Source: Alteromonas marina (GTDB taxonomy: Bacteria; Pseudomonadota; Gammaproteobacteria; Enterobacterales; Alteromonadaceae). Taken from it: 64,000 nt of DNA. The notes under the pieces are model-generated. The model was given only the letters and a program-made list of their open reading frames with translations, had not been told where the DNA came from and did no database searches. Location: positions 186,001 to 250,000 of the forward strand of contig NZ_JWLW01000017.1 of assembly GCF_000808575.1 (NCBI RefSeq), given 5' to 3'. The first letter of the stretch is position 1, and the number at the start of each line of letters is the position of its first letter. Position numbers and translations under genes: made by a program. Below are positions 42,465 to 55,154 of this stretch, piece by piece.

Positions 42465-44816
42465 ACGGTTTACGGCATGGTAATTAATTGAATTTTTAGG
42501 GTAACGACCTTTACTACTTATTTTACCCGCTTCCTGTTCCATCAAAATAGATAGCGCATCATCAACGGTCTCTACAGTGTAAATATGGAACAGCCCTTTT
42601 TTCACTGCGTCGATAACGGTGGCGTCTAATACCAAATTAATCGCATTCGATTTAGGAATAATCACGCCCTGCGTACCGGTAAGGCCGCGGTGTTGACACA
42701 AGTCGAAAAAGCCTTCTATTTTTTCGTTAACTCCGCCAACGGCCTGCACTTCACCGTACTGGTTTATGGACCCCGTAATGGCCAAGGTCTGCAAGCAAGG
42801 AATTTCAGTCAACGCAGAGATAAGCGCAACCAGTTCACCAAGGGATGCACTATCGCCGTCTATATGACCGTAAGACTGTTCCAATGCGATGTTTGCAGAA
42901 AGCGTTAGCGGGAAATGCTGAGCGTATTTATTACCTAAATACCCATTAAGCAACATAACGCCTTTTGAGTGAATAGGCTGTCCAAGCTCTACCTCACGCT
43001 CAATATCAACTACACCACTTGCGCCAGCAAATACAGTAGACGTAATGCGTGCAGGCGTACCAAATGCAGTGTCACCAATATCCAATACCGTTAACCCGTT
43101 TACTTTGCCTACCGCTTTTCCTTCAGTGGCAATAAGCACGTGCCCTTCTTTAATATCGTTTAATAGTGTTTGACTGACGCGGCCGGTGCGACGTTTCTTG
43201 GCACTTAATGCTGTTTTTAAATGATCAAGTTCTAGCGTGTCGGCATTAGATTTCTGACAGAAATAATAGGCTTCATTAACTAGCTCGATAACTTCAGCGA
43301 AGTGCGCAGATAGCTTTTCTTTGTGTTCAGCCATTCTTAACGAGTATTCAACTAGCCTGCACATCGCGTTAGCGGTAATGCCTTTAAGTCCTAACTGAAC
43401 AAGGTGCGCACGTACTTTGCCCACGAAATCAAAAAGCGCCTGTCTGGTGACGGGAATTTCCAAATCAAAATCCACTAACACTCTAAACAGTTCATCAAAC
43501 TCGTCATCGTAATCTTGCAGCGTGTAGTATAAATCGCGCGAGCCTAACAGAACGATTTTCACATTTAAGTCGATGGGCTGTGGATTGAGCGTAATGTTGT
43601 TCACCATACCCACATCTTGCTGGGGTAAGTCCATGCGCAAGCGCTGTGACTTGATGGCAAGCTTAAGGGTATCCCACACGAAAGGCTGTTCAATAAGTTG
43701 GTCGACATCCAACAACAAATAACCGCCATTTGCACGATGGAGCGCACCAGGCTGAATCATGCGATAGTTGGTAAACACGCTGCCGTGAATGTTGGTGTAC
43801 TCTATTTTGCCAAACAAATTTTGATAAGTAGGGTTCGGCTCATAAATAACAGGGGCAGCGTCATCGAGTTTATTCGACACCAAAACGTTAGGAAGAAATT
43901 GCTCTTCTAAAAATATCTTCTTATCAAAGTCATCACTCTTCTCTTCTTTCTGCTCTTCACTGTGAATGACTAAGATGGCGTTGACCAATGCAGTTTTAAG
44001 CTGTTTGAGGTATTTCATTACCCCTAGCTCAGACGCGTATTTGTGCTCAAGCACTTTTAGCAGCGGTTTTATCCCCTGCTCTGCGGTCTTTTTGTCAAGC
44101 TCACGCAGACGCTCAGAGTTTTCGCGTTTCCACGTAGGCAGGCTTAACAGGCTCTCACTCAATCTGTTTTCTAGTTCGTCAATAAGAGTATAAAAACCTT
44201 CCCGTTGTGCGTCAGTTAATGACGCAAACTCTGTGTCACTTATTGGCTTGCCGTTAACGATAGGTGAAAACGTAATAGAGCCACCCTCTTCGTACAGCGC
44301 AACATCATTCGCTTGTGCGTAACGCTCTACCGCATCGATAGCTGCATCGTACTTTTGCTCGAACTCTCTGGAAATTGACGCGCGACGGCGCTGATATCCC
44401 GGGTTATCAAAGGCAATGGGCAGTGAGTCTAAGACATCGTCAATAAGCGCAGCCATGTCCTTGTGGAATGCTTTTCCACCACCGGGAGGAAATTTTAGCG
44501 CAACAGGCTCGCGCTCTTCGTCAAAATTGTTGATATAACAACAATCATCAGGCGCTGGTAGCTGTGCAACTTGGCGTTCAATGTAATCCTTCACTAGAGT
44601 GAAGCGCCCCGTAGCAGGCTCACCCATCACGTAAAGATTGTAGCCTTTGGTGTTAATACCTAACCCAAAAGTAAGTGCTTCACGCGCACGCTCTTGCCCA
44701 ATGAAGGTCGCATTTAGCGCTTCATCATCTTTTAAGGCACTGTTTATCGCTCGGCGATTTATGGTAGGTGAAAGCGCGTCTACATCTAACGCATATAATT
44801 TACTGTCTACAGACAT
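42420..44816 (-). CDS. Lon-like ATP-dependent protease (LonB/AAA_32 type)
   Basis: The 798-residue soluble protein combines an N-terminal AAA-like region with a C-terminal Lon proteolytic domain. The Walker A equivalent V-M-G-E-P-A-T-G-R-F-T near 64 has Arg where Lys is usual, and L-L-L-D-V-D-Q-L near 355 looks like Walker B. The protease dyad is seen as G-D-S-A-S-L-G (Ser near 667) and N-E-K-I-E-G-F (Lys near 710). It belongs to the family of YcbZ-like proteases, distinct from LonA. Its 3' end touches the IS3-like remnant. Confidence 0.9.
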   Translation of the reverse strand: MSVDSKLYALDVDALSPTINRRAINSALKDDEALNATFIGQERAREALTFGLGINTKGYNLYVMGEPATGRFTLVKDYIERQVAQLPAPDDCCYINNFDEEREPVALKFPPGGGKAFHKDMAALIDDVLDSLPIAFDNPGYQRRRASISREFEQKYDAAIDAVERYAQANDVALYEEGGSITFSPIVNGKPISDTEFASLTDAQREGFYTLIDELENRLSESLLSLPTWKRENSERLRELDKKTAEQGIKPLLKVLEHKYASELGVMKYLKQLKTALVNAILVIHSEEQKEEKSDDFDKKIFLEEQFLPNVLVSNKLDDAAPVIYEPNPTYQNLFGKIEYTNIHGSVFTNYRMIQPGALHRANGGYLLLDVDQLIEQPFVWDTLKLAIKSQRLRMDLPQQDVGMVNNITLNPQPIDLNVKIVLLGSRDLYYTLQDYDDEFDELFRVLVDFDLEIPVTRQALFDFVGKVRAHLVQLGLKGITANAMCRLVEYSLRMAEHKEKLSAHFAEVIELVNEAYYFCQKSNADTLELDHLKTALSAKKRRTGRVSQTLLNDIKEGHVLIATEGKAVGKVNGLTVLDIGDTAFGTPARITSTVFAGASGVVDIEREVELGQPIHSKGVMLLNGYLGNKYAQHFPLTLSANIALEQSYGHIDGDSASLGELVALISALTEIPCLQTLAITGSINQYGEVQAVGGVNEKIEGFFDLCQHRGLTGTQGVIIPKSNAINLVLDATVIDAVKKGLFHIYTVETVDDALSILMEQEAGKISSKGRYPKNSINYHAVNRLYNIALIVNGSDGE

Positions 44817-45328
44817 GTCTGGTCTATCTTTGTTTCTTTACTTAAGTGAAACCCTAATTAACATTAGTGTCAAACGCTTATCTTGAATAAGGCAGCTTTG
44901 CATCGCTAATTGCACAACAAACAACCACCTTCATGATTTTAGAAAGGAATTGGCAAGGACTACGAGCTTTTTGTGGCCTTCATTAGAACGGATACCTTGC
45001 GACATAGGGTGTAGCGTTTAATTAAAGCCGAAACGGCGTTAAGTACGAAAGAACTTACTTCAATTTAACCGCTGCATTTATTTCTGCCACATAATTTGGA
45101 TCAGAGCATTAAAATCACTGCGTTAAGAGAAGCCCGCCAAGGTCAGAGTCGTAAGGACAATCTGGTCAAGACAAAGCTCTGAAGAATCCTGTAACAGTAA
45201 GGCATTAAAGTAGGTAGCAACGCAAGCTGCTTTCAATTACCTTAGAAAACACAAAAACCGAAATTCGTTTTGGCGACGAGACCAGGTTTCGCGCGCAATA
45301 ACCAATGAATAAAGACAGGGTAATAACA
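44817..45328. other. Intergenic region upstream of the SRPBCC gene
   Basis: About 510 bp with no coding frame of note. It must carry the promoter of the divergent Lon-like gene and that of the exported protein. Short A-rich direct motifs are present but no strong promoter or hairpin was found. Confidence 0.4.
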
Positions 45329-45946
45329 ATGACAAAAAAATTGAAAACTCGCTCATCCCTTCTGCTCACCACTTCTTTCCTTGCAACCGTTCTGAGTGCG
45401 GCATTTCCTTCAATAAGTATGGCTGACGTTAACTACGCAGATAACTCAGGGTTTTCTATCACCAATGAGAGTGAAAGCTATGCGCCAGTTGAAGTCGTGT
45501 ACTCTCATTTTATTCAACATGTGGATATGTGGTGGCCGAAAGACCACACATGGTGGAAAGGTGCTTTGCGCATAGATGAGCAGGCTGGTGGCTGTTTCTG
45601 TGAAACGACAGACACGGCGAGTGCAGCGCATATGCAGGTAAGCTATGTTGAACCGAACAAAAAAGTGGTGATGACAGGTGGCTTAGGCCCGCTTCAGGAA
45701 ATGGGTGTCACGGGTGCATTGACATGGGTGTTCAGCACAATAGATTCGAGCACATCATCGGATGCAAACAAACAAGACGGCCGCATACCGAAAACTAAAG
45801 TCACCCTTACCTACCACGCCTCAGGCAATATTCATTTTAATGGCCAAAAAGCATCTAACGAAGACGCCGCCAATTTAGTTCGAGTAGTAGACAAAGTGCA
45901 GGCGCAACAACTAAATGCGCTAACCGCGTTTAGTGACAATAATTAG
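45329..45946 (+). CDS. Exported SRPBCC/START-like domain protein
   Basis: The roughly 205-residue protein begins with a signal peptide (M-T-K-K-L-K-T then a hydrophobic core, cleavage near S-M-A-D-V). The mature part resembles SRPBCC ligand-binding folds: V-V-Y-S-H-F near the start, D-M-W-W-P-K-D-H-T-W-W, a central C-F-C-E block and V-T-L-T-Y-H-A near the end. It is probably periplasmic and lipid- or hydrophobe-binding; the function is unknown. ATG 45329 with AGGGTAATAACA upstream is preferred over ATG 45305. Confidence 0.7.
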   Translation: MTKKLKTRSSLLLTTSFLATVLSAAFPSISMADVNYADNSGFSITNESESYAPVEVVYSHFIQHVDMWWPKDHTWWKGALRIDEQAGGCFCETTDTASAAHMQVSYVEPNKKVVMTGGLGPLQEMGVTGALTWVFSTIDSSTSSDANKQDGRIPKTKVTLTYHASGNIHFNGQKASNEDAANLVRVVDKVQAQQLNALTAFSDNN

Positions 45947-48861
<2,915 letters not shown>

Positions 48862-48872
48862 GTCAGATACTG

Positions 48873-49409
48873 ATGAAAAAGCACTTACAATTCGCAGTCG
48901 CTGTGTTGGGAACCGTATTGGTTACTGGCTGTGGCTTTCATTTGCGAAGTAGCCCTAGCTTACCTGACGACATAAACACCGTTGCTATTGAAAGTGCCCG
49001 AGCACACGCGCCCTTGGCGCGTGCGCTTGATAAACGCTTAAACGTTTACGGTTTATCCAGTGTTAGCGTAGATAAAACATCGCGCTCTAACCAAAACGTA
49101 AACATCTATTTGCTTCCAGAAAAATTAGAACGTCAGCTGCTGTCGGTTTACCCTTCGGGTCAAGTTGCTGAATATGAACTGATATATGTTGTGCGTTACC
49201 GCGTGCAGTTTCCTGGTAAGGAAGCGGTAATGGTGCAATTTGAAGTAGTACGTGACTATCAAGACGACCCTGACCAAGTGTTGGCAAAGTCTCGCGAACT
49301 TGAATTGATGCTAAGTGAAATGCGCGATGAAGCCGCTGATATCATGATCAGACGCCTTTCCAGTCAGGCAGCCGCTGCACCAAATGCATCGACTTCCGTT
49401 AGTCAGTAA
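48873..49409 (+). CDS. lptE: LPS-assembly lipoprotein LptE
   Basis: The 178-residue lipoprotein plugs the LptD barrel that inserts LPS into the outer membrane. It has a lipoprotein signal with lipobox V-T-G-C at about 17-20, followed by G-F-H-L-R, the conserved LptE start, and a compact alpha/beta domain. The tail is Ala/Ser-rich. leuS-lptE-holA is the standard order. Confidence 0.95.
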   Translation: MKKHLQFAVAVLGTVLVTGCGFHLRSSPSLPDDINTVAIESARAHAPLARALDKRLNVYGLSSVSVDKTSRSNQNVNIYLLPEKLERQLLSVYPSGQVAEYELIYVVRYRVQFPGKEAVMVQFEVVRDYQDDPDQVLAKSRELELMLSEMRDEAADIMIRRLSSQAAAAPNASTSVSQ

Positions 49410-49424
49410 ACATCAGAATTTTTC

Positions 49425-50453
49425 ATGCAGATTTATCCAAACCAATTTAGCCAAGATATCACCAAGGCACTTCGCCCGTGCTATCTGGTGTTTGGAGATG
49501 AGCCCCAGCAGAAGTTTGATGTCATTGAGCAAATTCGCGCTAAAGCAAAAGCGAATGGTTTTGAAGAAAGAACCGTTCTTGTTGCTGAAACAGGCTTTAA
49601 CTGGAATCAGTTGATTGAAGCCACACAAAGCATGTCGCTTTTCTCAAGCCAGCAGTTTATTGAATTAGAGCTACCTTCGGGAAAGCCGGGCACTGAAGGC
49701 AGTAAAATGCTTCAAGAAGTCGCGGCGTCATTAAACCCCGACATTTTGTTGCTGGTTCACGGCCCCAAAATTGGCAAAGACGTGCAGCGCGGCAAATGGT
49801 TTAAAGTGCTTGATGATTTGGGCGCGTCGGTATTGTGCTACCCGCTAGAGGGCAAGCAGCTAAATGCATGGCTAAACCAACAGTTGAATGCCCACCAACT
49901 CTCCGTATCAGCGTCTGGTGCTAAAATGATTGCTGATTTCTGCGAAGGCAACATGCTTGCTGCTAAGCAAGAAATAGACAAGCTCGCCCTGCTCTATCCC
50001 CATCAGTCTATTTCAGACGAACAAATTGAAAAGGCGATGGTCGATCAGTCGCGTTTCAACGTGTTTCAACTGGTTGACGTTATGCTTAGCGGCGACAGTA
50101 CCCGCTGCATAAAAATGCTATACCGATTAGAGAGCGAGGGTCTGGAGCCTAACATCATTATTTGGGCGCTGATTCGAGAGTGGGAGCAGTTATGGAAACT
50201 AAAACTAGCGCAGCAAAACGGTGCCCCCATTCAGTGGCAAAAGTTTGGTATTTGGCGTAATAGACAAGGTTTTTATCAAAGTGCCTTGAATCGTCTGAGC
50301 GTCGCCCAGCTAGAAGACATCCAAAATGCGCTGACTCAGGCAGATCATGCATTCAAGCAAAATGTGATTGCCCGCCCTTATGTTGAAATGTGTCACTTGT
50401 GCATGATGTTTATGGGTATGGACCTTCGCGACATTCCGCTGTTGCAAGCATAG
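49425..50453 (+). CDS. holA: DNA polymerase III delta subunit
   Basis: The 342-residue delta subunit opens the beta clamp during loading. Typical features are L-V-F-G-D-E-P-Q near 21-28 (clamp-loader P-loop-like but non-ATPase), a central A-K-Q-E-I-D-K-L-A-L-L-Y near 180 and a helical collar domain in the C-terminal third. It starts 15 bp after lptE and ends 13 bp before nadD. Confidence 0.96.
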   Translation: MQIYPNQFSQDITKALRPCYLVFGDEPQQKFDVIEQIRAKAKANGFEERTVLVAETGFNWNQLIEATQSMSLFSSQQFIELELPSGKPGTEGSKMLQEVAASLNPDILLLVHGPKIGKDVQRGKWFKVLDDLGASVLCYPLEGKQLNAWLNQQLNAHQLSVSASGAKMIADFCEGNMLAAKQEIDKLALLYPHQSISDEQIEKAMVDQSRFNVFQLVDVMLSGDSTRCIKMLYRLESEGLEPNIIIWALIREWEQLWKLKLAQQNGAPIQWQKFGIWRNRQGFYQSALNRLSVAQLEDIQNALTQADHAFKQNVIARPYVEMCHLCMMFMGMDLRDIPLLQA

Positions 50454-50466
50454 TGGGCAATTCTAA

Positions 50467-51168
50467 GTGAGTCTTTCCGGCGCTTCTCGAGCAAATCCAA
50501 CGGTGAAAGCCATTCTTGGTGGTACGTTTAATCCTCCGCATAAAGGCCATATTGGTGCGGCACTAAAAGCGGCAGATGAAATTGGAGTAGACCACGTTCA
50601 TCTCATGCCTTGTAAATTAGCTCCGCATAAGTCAGTAGGTGTATCAGAAAGCCACCGGGTAAAAATGATTGAACTTTGCGCCCAAAACAATGACAGACTT
50701 ATTCCAGAGTTAATTGAACTGACGCTTCCGTCACCCTCTTATACAGTTAAAACCCTGCGTGCACTTAAAGAGAAAAGCGATGACACAATCTGTTTTTTCA
50801 TTGGCGCAGATTCACTGTATAATCTGGACAAATGGTACGAGTGGGAACACCTGCTCGATTATTGTCACTTAGTGGTTATGCGCAGAGACGATGAGAAATT
50901 TTTGCCTCCTCCCGCAATACAAGCTTGGTTAGATTGTCATGTGGCTAACGATAAAAATGTTATTCACGCAAAGCCTGCAGGCCATGTAGTGTTAACCAAC
51001 ACACCGCTTTTTAGTGTTTCATCTACTGAAATTCGTGACGTACTAGCAAGTGCTGCTACGCCTGAAAAAGCGGGTACGCCAAACAGTTCAAATGCTAACC
51101 TATCTAACTTGTGGTTAGAAGAAAACGTTTTAGATTACATAAACGAACATCAGTTATATAAAAGTTAA
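50467..51168 (+). CDS. nadD: Nicotinate-nucleotide adenylyltransferase
   Basis: The 233-residue enzyme makes deamido-NAD from nicotinate mononucleotide and ATP. G-G-T-F-N-P-P-H-K-G-H near 18-28 is the nucleotidyltransferase signature, F-F-I-G-A-D-S near 107 and S-S-T-E-I-R near 188 complete the site. GTG 50467 is the start. It is followed by rsfS, the usual pair. Confidence 0.97.
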   Translation: MSLSGASRANPTVKAILGGTFNPPHKGHIGAALKAADEIGVDHVHLMPCKLAPHKSVGVSESHRVKMIELCAQNNDRLIPELIELTLPSPSYTVKTLRALKEKSDDTICFFIGADSLYNLDKWYEWEHLLDYCHLVVMRRDDEKFLPPPAIQAWLDCHVANDKNVIHAKPAGHVVLTNTPLFSVSSTEIRDVLASAATPEKAGTPNSSNANLSNLWLEENVLDYINEHQLYKS

Positions 51169-51185
51169 GTAAGTGAGGAAAACTC

Positions 51186-51503
51186 TTGGAGAGTCAACAG
51201 CTCAAACAGTTTGTTAAAGACAAAATTGACGATATGAAAGGCCGTGATGTTATTGAACTAGACGTTCGCGGCAAATCAAGTATTACAGATACCATGATCA
51301 TTTGTTCAGGTAACTCAAAGCGCCACGTTTCATCTATTGCAGAAAATGTCATGGTAGAAGCGAAGAAAGCGGGCCACGCACCGGGAAGTGTGGAAGGTAA
51401 GGAAACCGGCGAATGGGTTCTGGTTGATTTTGGTGATGTTATTTTGCACGTTATGCAAGATGAAACCCGTGATTTCTACCAGCTAGAGAAACTGTGGTCG
51501 TAG
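51186..51503 (+). CDS. rsfS: Ribosomal silencing factor
   Basis: The 105-residue RsfS (YbeB) binds uL14 and blocks 70S formation in starvation. D-T-M-I-I-C-S-G-N-S-K-R-H near 36-48 and the late W-V-L-V-D-F-G-D-V-I-L-H-V-M are diagnostic. The start is TTG 51186 with GAGGAAAACTC upstream. A hairpin follows. Confidence 0.96.
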   Translation: MESQQLKQFVKDKIDDMKGRDVIELDVRGKSSITDTMIICSGNSKRHVSSIAENVMVEAKKAGHAPGSVEGKETGEWVLVDFGDVILHVMQDETRDFYQLEKLWS

Positions 51504-51542
51504 TGGCGTAAACGCTTGCTATAAACATGCAGTAACACGGTC

Positions 51543-51578
51543 AATAAAGGCCATACTCAAATGTGTATGGCCTTTATT
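51543..51578 (+). terminator. Hairpin between rsfS and rlmH
   Basis: AATAAAGGCCATAC (51543-51556) pairs with GTATGGCCTTTATT (51565-51578). There is no long T-run, so termination may be partial; it could mark the end of the leuS unit. Confidence 0.6.
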
Positions 51579-51619
51579 GTATAAGTGAAATACTAATTCC
51601 TGCGGTAAGGGTAAAAGAA

Positions 51620-52090
51620 GTGCGTATACAAATCGTCGCGGTTGGAACAAAGATGCCAAACTGGGTAAATACCGGTGTGGATGAATTTATTCGTCGATTT
51701 CCTAGCGACATGCCAGTGTCATTCACTGAAATACCCGCCGGAAAGCGAGGCAAAAACGCGGATATTAAGCGCATCTTGGAAAAAGAAGGCGAGCAAATGC
51801 TAGCCGCTATTCCCAAAGGAAACCGCATTGTTACGTTAGAAGTAACGGGCAAACCCTGGGACACACCCACTTTAGCAAAACAGCTCGACAATTGGAAAAT
51901 GGACGGACGGGACGTAAGTCTGCTTATTGGTGGTCCAGAAGGGCTAGCACCAGAATGTATTGCTGCGTCGGAACAAAAGTGGTCCTTATCAGCCTTAACT
52001 CTACCCCATCCACTTGTTAGGATCATTCTTACAGAAAGCTTATACCGCGCGTGGTCGGTGACGCAAAACCACCCATATCACCGTGAATAA
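51620..52090 (+). CDS. rlmH: 23S rRNA (pseudouridine 1915-N3)-methyltransferase
   Basis: The 156-residue SPOUT methyltransferase modifies pseudouridine 1915. L-L-I-G-G-P-E-G near 102 and L-P-H-P-L-V-R near 131 form the knot and SAM site; the end N-H-P-Y-H-R is conserved. GTG 51620 (AAGGGTAAAAGAA upstream) gives the exact family length; an upstream in-frame start at 51563 falls within the hairpin. Confidence 0.96.
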   Translation: MRIQIVAVGTKMPNWVNTGVDEFIRRFPSDMPVSFTEIPAGKRGKNADIKRILEKEGEQMLAAIPKGNRIVTLEVTGKPWDTPTLAKQLDNWKMDGRDVSLLIGGPEGLAPECIAASEQKWSLSALTLPHPLVRIILTESLYRAWSVTQNHPYHRE

Positions 52091-52120
52091 GGCGTCGCCA
52101 GACTAATGCAAAGGAAATCA

Positions 52121-54034
52121 ATGCCAAGAAAACGACAAGCTATTCGCGATCATTCTGCAGAAGCGAACTTGTTTGCACGCCGTGCGACCATTGCTTTTAT
52201 TATTGTTGTTGCCATGTTGGGCATTGTACTTAATAACCTTTATTCTTTGCAGGTTACCCAGTTTGAAGATTATCAAACCCGTTCTAACGGTAATCGCATT
52301 AAAGTTCTGCCGATAGCGCCAAACCGTGGTCTTATCTATGACCGCAACGGCGTGCTTTTAGCCGAAAACCGCCCTGTTTTCAGTTTGGAAGTTATTCCAG
52401 AGCAAGTGGACGATATCGACCAAACCCTGGCCGATTTAACAGAACTAATGGGTATAACCAATGACGAACTTGAGCGCTTCCAATCAGCGCTTAAAGGTAC
52501 CCGACGATTCAAACCCGTTGCGCTTCGCACCCAGTTAAGCGAAGAAGAAGTCGCGCTATTTTCTGCCAGCAAACACAAGTTTCCAGGTGTTCAAATTGAA
52601 GCCCGCTTAGCTCGTCATTACCCTTATAAAGAAACGCTTACCCATGCACTGGGTTATGTTGCACGCATTAACAAGCGAGACTTACAAAAACTTGTTGAAG
52701 CAGGCCAAGAAGATAATTACGCCGCAACCCACGATATCGGTAAGCTAGGCATAGAGAAATATCACGAAGAGCTGCTTCATGGAAAAGTGGGTTACCAGCA
52801 GGTCGAAGTAAACAACCAAGGTCGAATTATTCGTGTACTCAGTGTTGAGCCACCAACACCGGGCAAAGACATCGTACTTAACTTAGATTTAGAGCTTCAG
52901 TTAGAGGCTCAGCGAATAATAGAGGGCATGCGCGGCGCTGTAGTTGTTACTGATGTTAAAACCGGTGGCGTACTGGCACTTTACTCTAACCCTAGTTACG
53001 ACCCCAATTTATTTGTACATGGTATCAGCAGCAAGAATTACTCTGCGCTACTGAATTCGCCAGACCGCCCGTTAATTAACCGAGCAACCCAAGGACAATA
53101 CCCTCCCGCTTCAACCATTAAACCCCACTTAGGTTTTGTGGGGCTAGAAGAAGGAGTAATCACTAAAGACTATACGGTTAATGACACTGGACGCTATCAA
53201 TTGCCAAATGTGTCGCACGTGTGGCGCGATTGGCGTAGATGGGGCCACGGTAAAGTAGATGTGGCTAAAGCAATAGAAGTGTCGTGCGATACTTATTATT
53301 ACGAGCTAGCGTATAAATTAGGTATCGATAAAATCAGTGAATCTATGTACGAATTCGGATTCGGAGATTTCACGGGTATCGATCTTTATGAAGAGTCAGA
53401 TGCCAACATGCCTAGCCGAGGCTGGAAACGCGCTCGCTTTAATCAACCCTGGTATATCGGCGACACCATCCCCGTTGGTATAGGACAGAGCTATTGGACC
53501 ACCACGCCGGTACAGTTAAATACATCGGTTAACACGTTGATCAATGCTGGGGAACGCTATATTCCACAAATCATTCGCGGTTATATGAACACAGATAGTT
53601 CTGTCGACCTTATCCCACTTAAGTCGCTGCGGCCTATAGAAATTAAGAACCGTAACAATTTGGATGTGGTGTTAAACGCCATGCGCGATGTTGTGAGTGG
53701 CGAAGAAGGCGGCGCGCGTCATGCATTTGCAGATACTCCTTACGACTCTGCGGGTAAGACAGGAACAGCACAGTTATTTACCGTAGGTCAGAATGAAAAA
53801 TATGACGCTACTAAAATTGATGAGCGTCTTCGAGACAATGCCATGTATGTTGGCTTTGCACCGTTCAATGATCCAGAGATTTCGGTAACCGTGGTCCTTG
53901 AAAACGTAGGCGGTGGTAGTAAGAACGCAGCACCCGTCGCCCGTCAAATCATGGATTTCTATTTCAGAGACCGTGTTTTTGAAACTGCCAAAGCTAACTC
54001 GGCAAACAGTGATAATGAATTAGGGACGAACTAG
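52121..54034 (+). CDS. mrdA: Penicillin-binding protein 2
   Basis: The roughly 637-residue transpeptidase cross-links elongating peptidoglycan with RodA. It has an N-terminal membrane helix (about 24-42), a PBP dimer domain, and the catalytic S-T-I-K near 330, S-C-D near 390 and K-T-G-T-A near 545. ATG 52121 with AAAGGAAATCA upstream is favoured over ATG 52106. Its stop overlaps the mrdB start by one base. Confidence 0.97.
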   Translation: MPRKRQAIRDHSAEANLFARRATIAFIIVVAMLGIVLNNLYSLQVTQFEDYQTRSNGNRIKVLPIAPNRGLIYDRNGVLLAENRPVFSLEVIPEQVDDIDQTLADLTELMGITNDELERFQSALKGTRRFKPVALRTQLSEEEVALFSASKHKFPGVQIEARLARHYPYKETLTHALGYVARINKRDLQKLVEAGQEDNYAATHDIGKLGIEKYHEELLHGKVGYQQVEVNNQGRIIRVLSVEPPTPGKDIVLNLDLELQLEAQRIIEGMRGAVVVTDVKTGGVLALYSNPSYDPNLFVHGISSKNYSALLNSPDRPLINRATQGQYPPASTIKPHLGFVGLEEGVITKDYTVNDTGRYQLPNVSHVWRDWRRWGHGKVDVAKAIEVSCDTYYYELAYKLGIDKISESMYEFGFGDFTGIDLYEESDANMPSRGWKRARFNQPWYIGDTIPVGIGQSYWTTTPVQLNTSVNTLINAGERYIPQIIRGYMNTDSSVDLIPLKSLRPIEIKNRNNLDVVLNAMRDVVSGEEGGARHAFADTPYDSAGKTGTAQLFTVGQNEKYDATKIDERLRDNAMYVGFAPFNDPEISVTVVLENVGGGSKNAAPVARQIMDFYFRDRVFETAKANSANSDNELGTN

Positions 54035-55149
54035 TGAAGAGAACCACCATAAACCCTAATAAAATAATTTTTCTTCAGCGCATTCATATCGATGGCTGGC
54101 TGTTAGTCGGGCTAGTCGTGTTAAGTTGTGTTGGGCTATTTACTCTGTACTCGGCGTCAGGTCAGGATATGGAGCAAATGGAGCGCCAGTTTATCAGGCT
54201 GGGATTTAGCTTTATCGTTATGTTTGGGTTAGCCCAAGCCCCTTTGGGCGTGTTTAGGTTTTTCTCAACCTATGCCTATGGTGCAGGCCTGCTAATGCTA
54301 ATTGCCGTATTATTATTTGGTGATATGGGCAAAGGCGCACAGCGCTGGCTAGATCTGGGCTTTATCCGTTTTCAGCCCTCTGAATTGATGAAGCTTGCCG
54401 TGCCTATGATGGTTGCATGGTATATCAGTAAATTCACTATGCCCCCACGCACCACCCACATTATCGTTGGGTTTGGTTTGGTGGTCGTGCCCACCATTCT
54501 CATTGCAAAGCAGCCCGATCTAGGGACCTCGTTACTCATCGCCAGTTCAGGTATTTTTGCCATATTCCTAGCAGGTATGAGCTGGCGGCTTATTTCTGTT
54601 GTAGGCGGGTTAGTTGGCGCGTTTGCACCTGTTATGTGGTTCTTTTTAATGAAGGATTATCAAAAACAGCGGGTTCTTACTTTTTTGAACCCGGAAAGCG
54701 ACCCGCTAGGGTCTGGCTACCACATAATCCAATCTAAAATTGCCATTGGTTCGGGTGGTGTAGACGGCAAAGGCTGGCTGCAAGGCACGCAATCACAACT
54801 CGAGTTTTTACCCGAACGTCATACCGACTTTATCTTTTCAGTATTCAGCGAAGAGTTTGGTCTTACCGGTGTAATGTGTTTAATGGCAATATACATTTTT
54901 ATAATTATGCGCGGCCTTATAATTTCTAGCCGAGCACAAGACGCCTATGCAAAATTGCTTGGCGGAAGTATTACGCTTACCTTTTTTGTTTATGTGTTTG
55001 TAAACATGGGCATGGTGTCCGGATTACTTCCCGTGGTGGGTGTTCCCCTTCCTCTAGTGAGCTTTGGAGGAACATCTATGGTGACTTTAATGGCAGGTTT
55101 TGGCATTCTTATGGCCATTGCCACTCAGAAACGTTTAATGTCTAGATAA
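54034..55149 (+). CDS. mrdB: Peptidoglycan polymerase RodA
   Basis: The 371-residue SEDS-family glycosyltransferase has about ten membrane helices. Visible signatures are Q-R-W-L-D-L-G near 98, Q-P-S-E-L-M-K-L near 111, K-Q-P-D-L-G-T-S near 154, E-H/R-x-x-D-F-I-F-S-V near 263 and P-L-V-S-F-G-G-T-S near 334. GTG 54034 overlaps the mrdA stop. Confidence 0.97.
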   Translation: MKRTTINPNKIIFLQRIHIDGWLLVGLVVLSCVGLFTLYSASGQDMEQMERQFIRLGFSFIVMFGLAQAPLGVFRFFSTYAYGAGLLMLIAVLLFGDMGKGAQRWLDLGFIRFQPSELMKLAVPMMVAWYISKFTMPPRTTHIIVGFGLVVVPTILIAKQPDLGTSLLIASSGIFAIFLAGMSWRLISVVGGLVGAFAPVMWFFLMKDYQKQRVLTFLNPESDPLGSGYHIIQSKIAIGSGGVDGKGWLQGTQSQLEFLPERHTDFIFSVFSEEFGLTGVMCLMAIYIFIIMRGLIISSRAQDAYAKLLGGSITLTFFVYVFVNMGMVSGLLPVVGVPLPLVSFGGTSMVTLMAGFGILMAIATQKRLMSR

Positions 55150-55154
55150 CTTGT

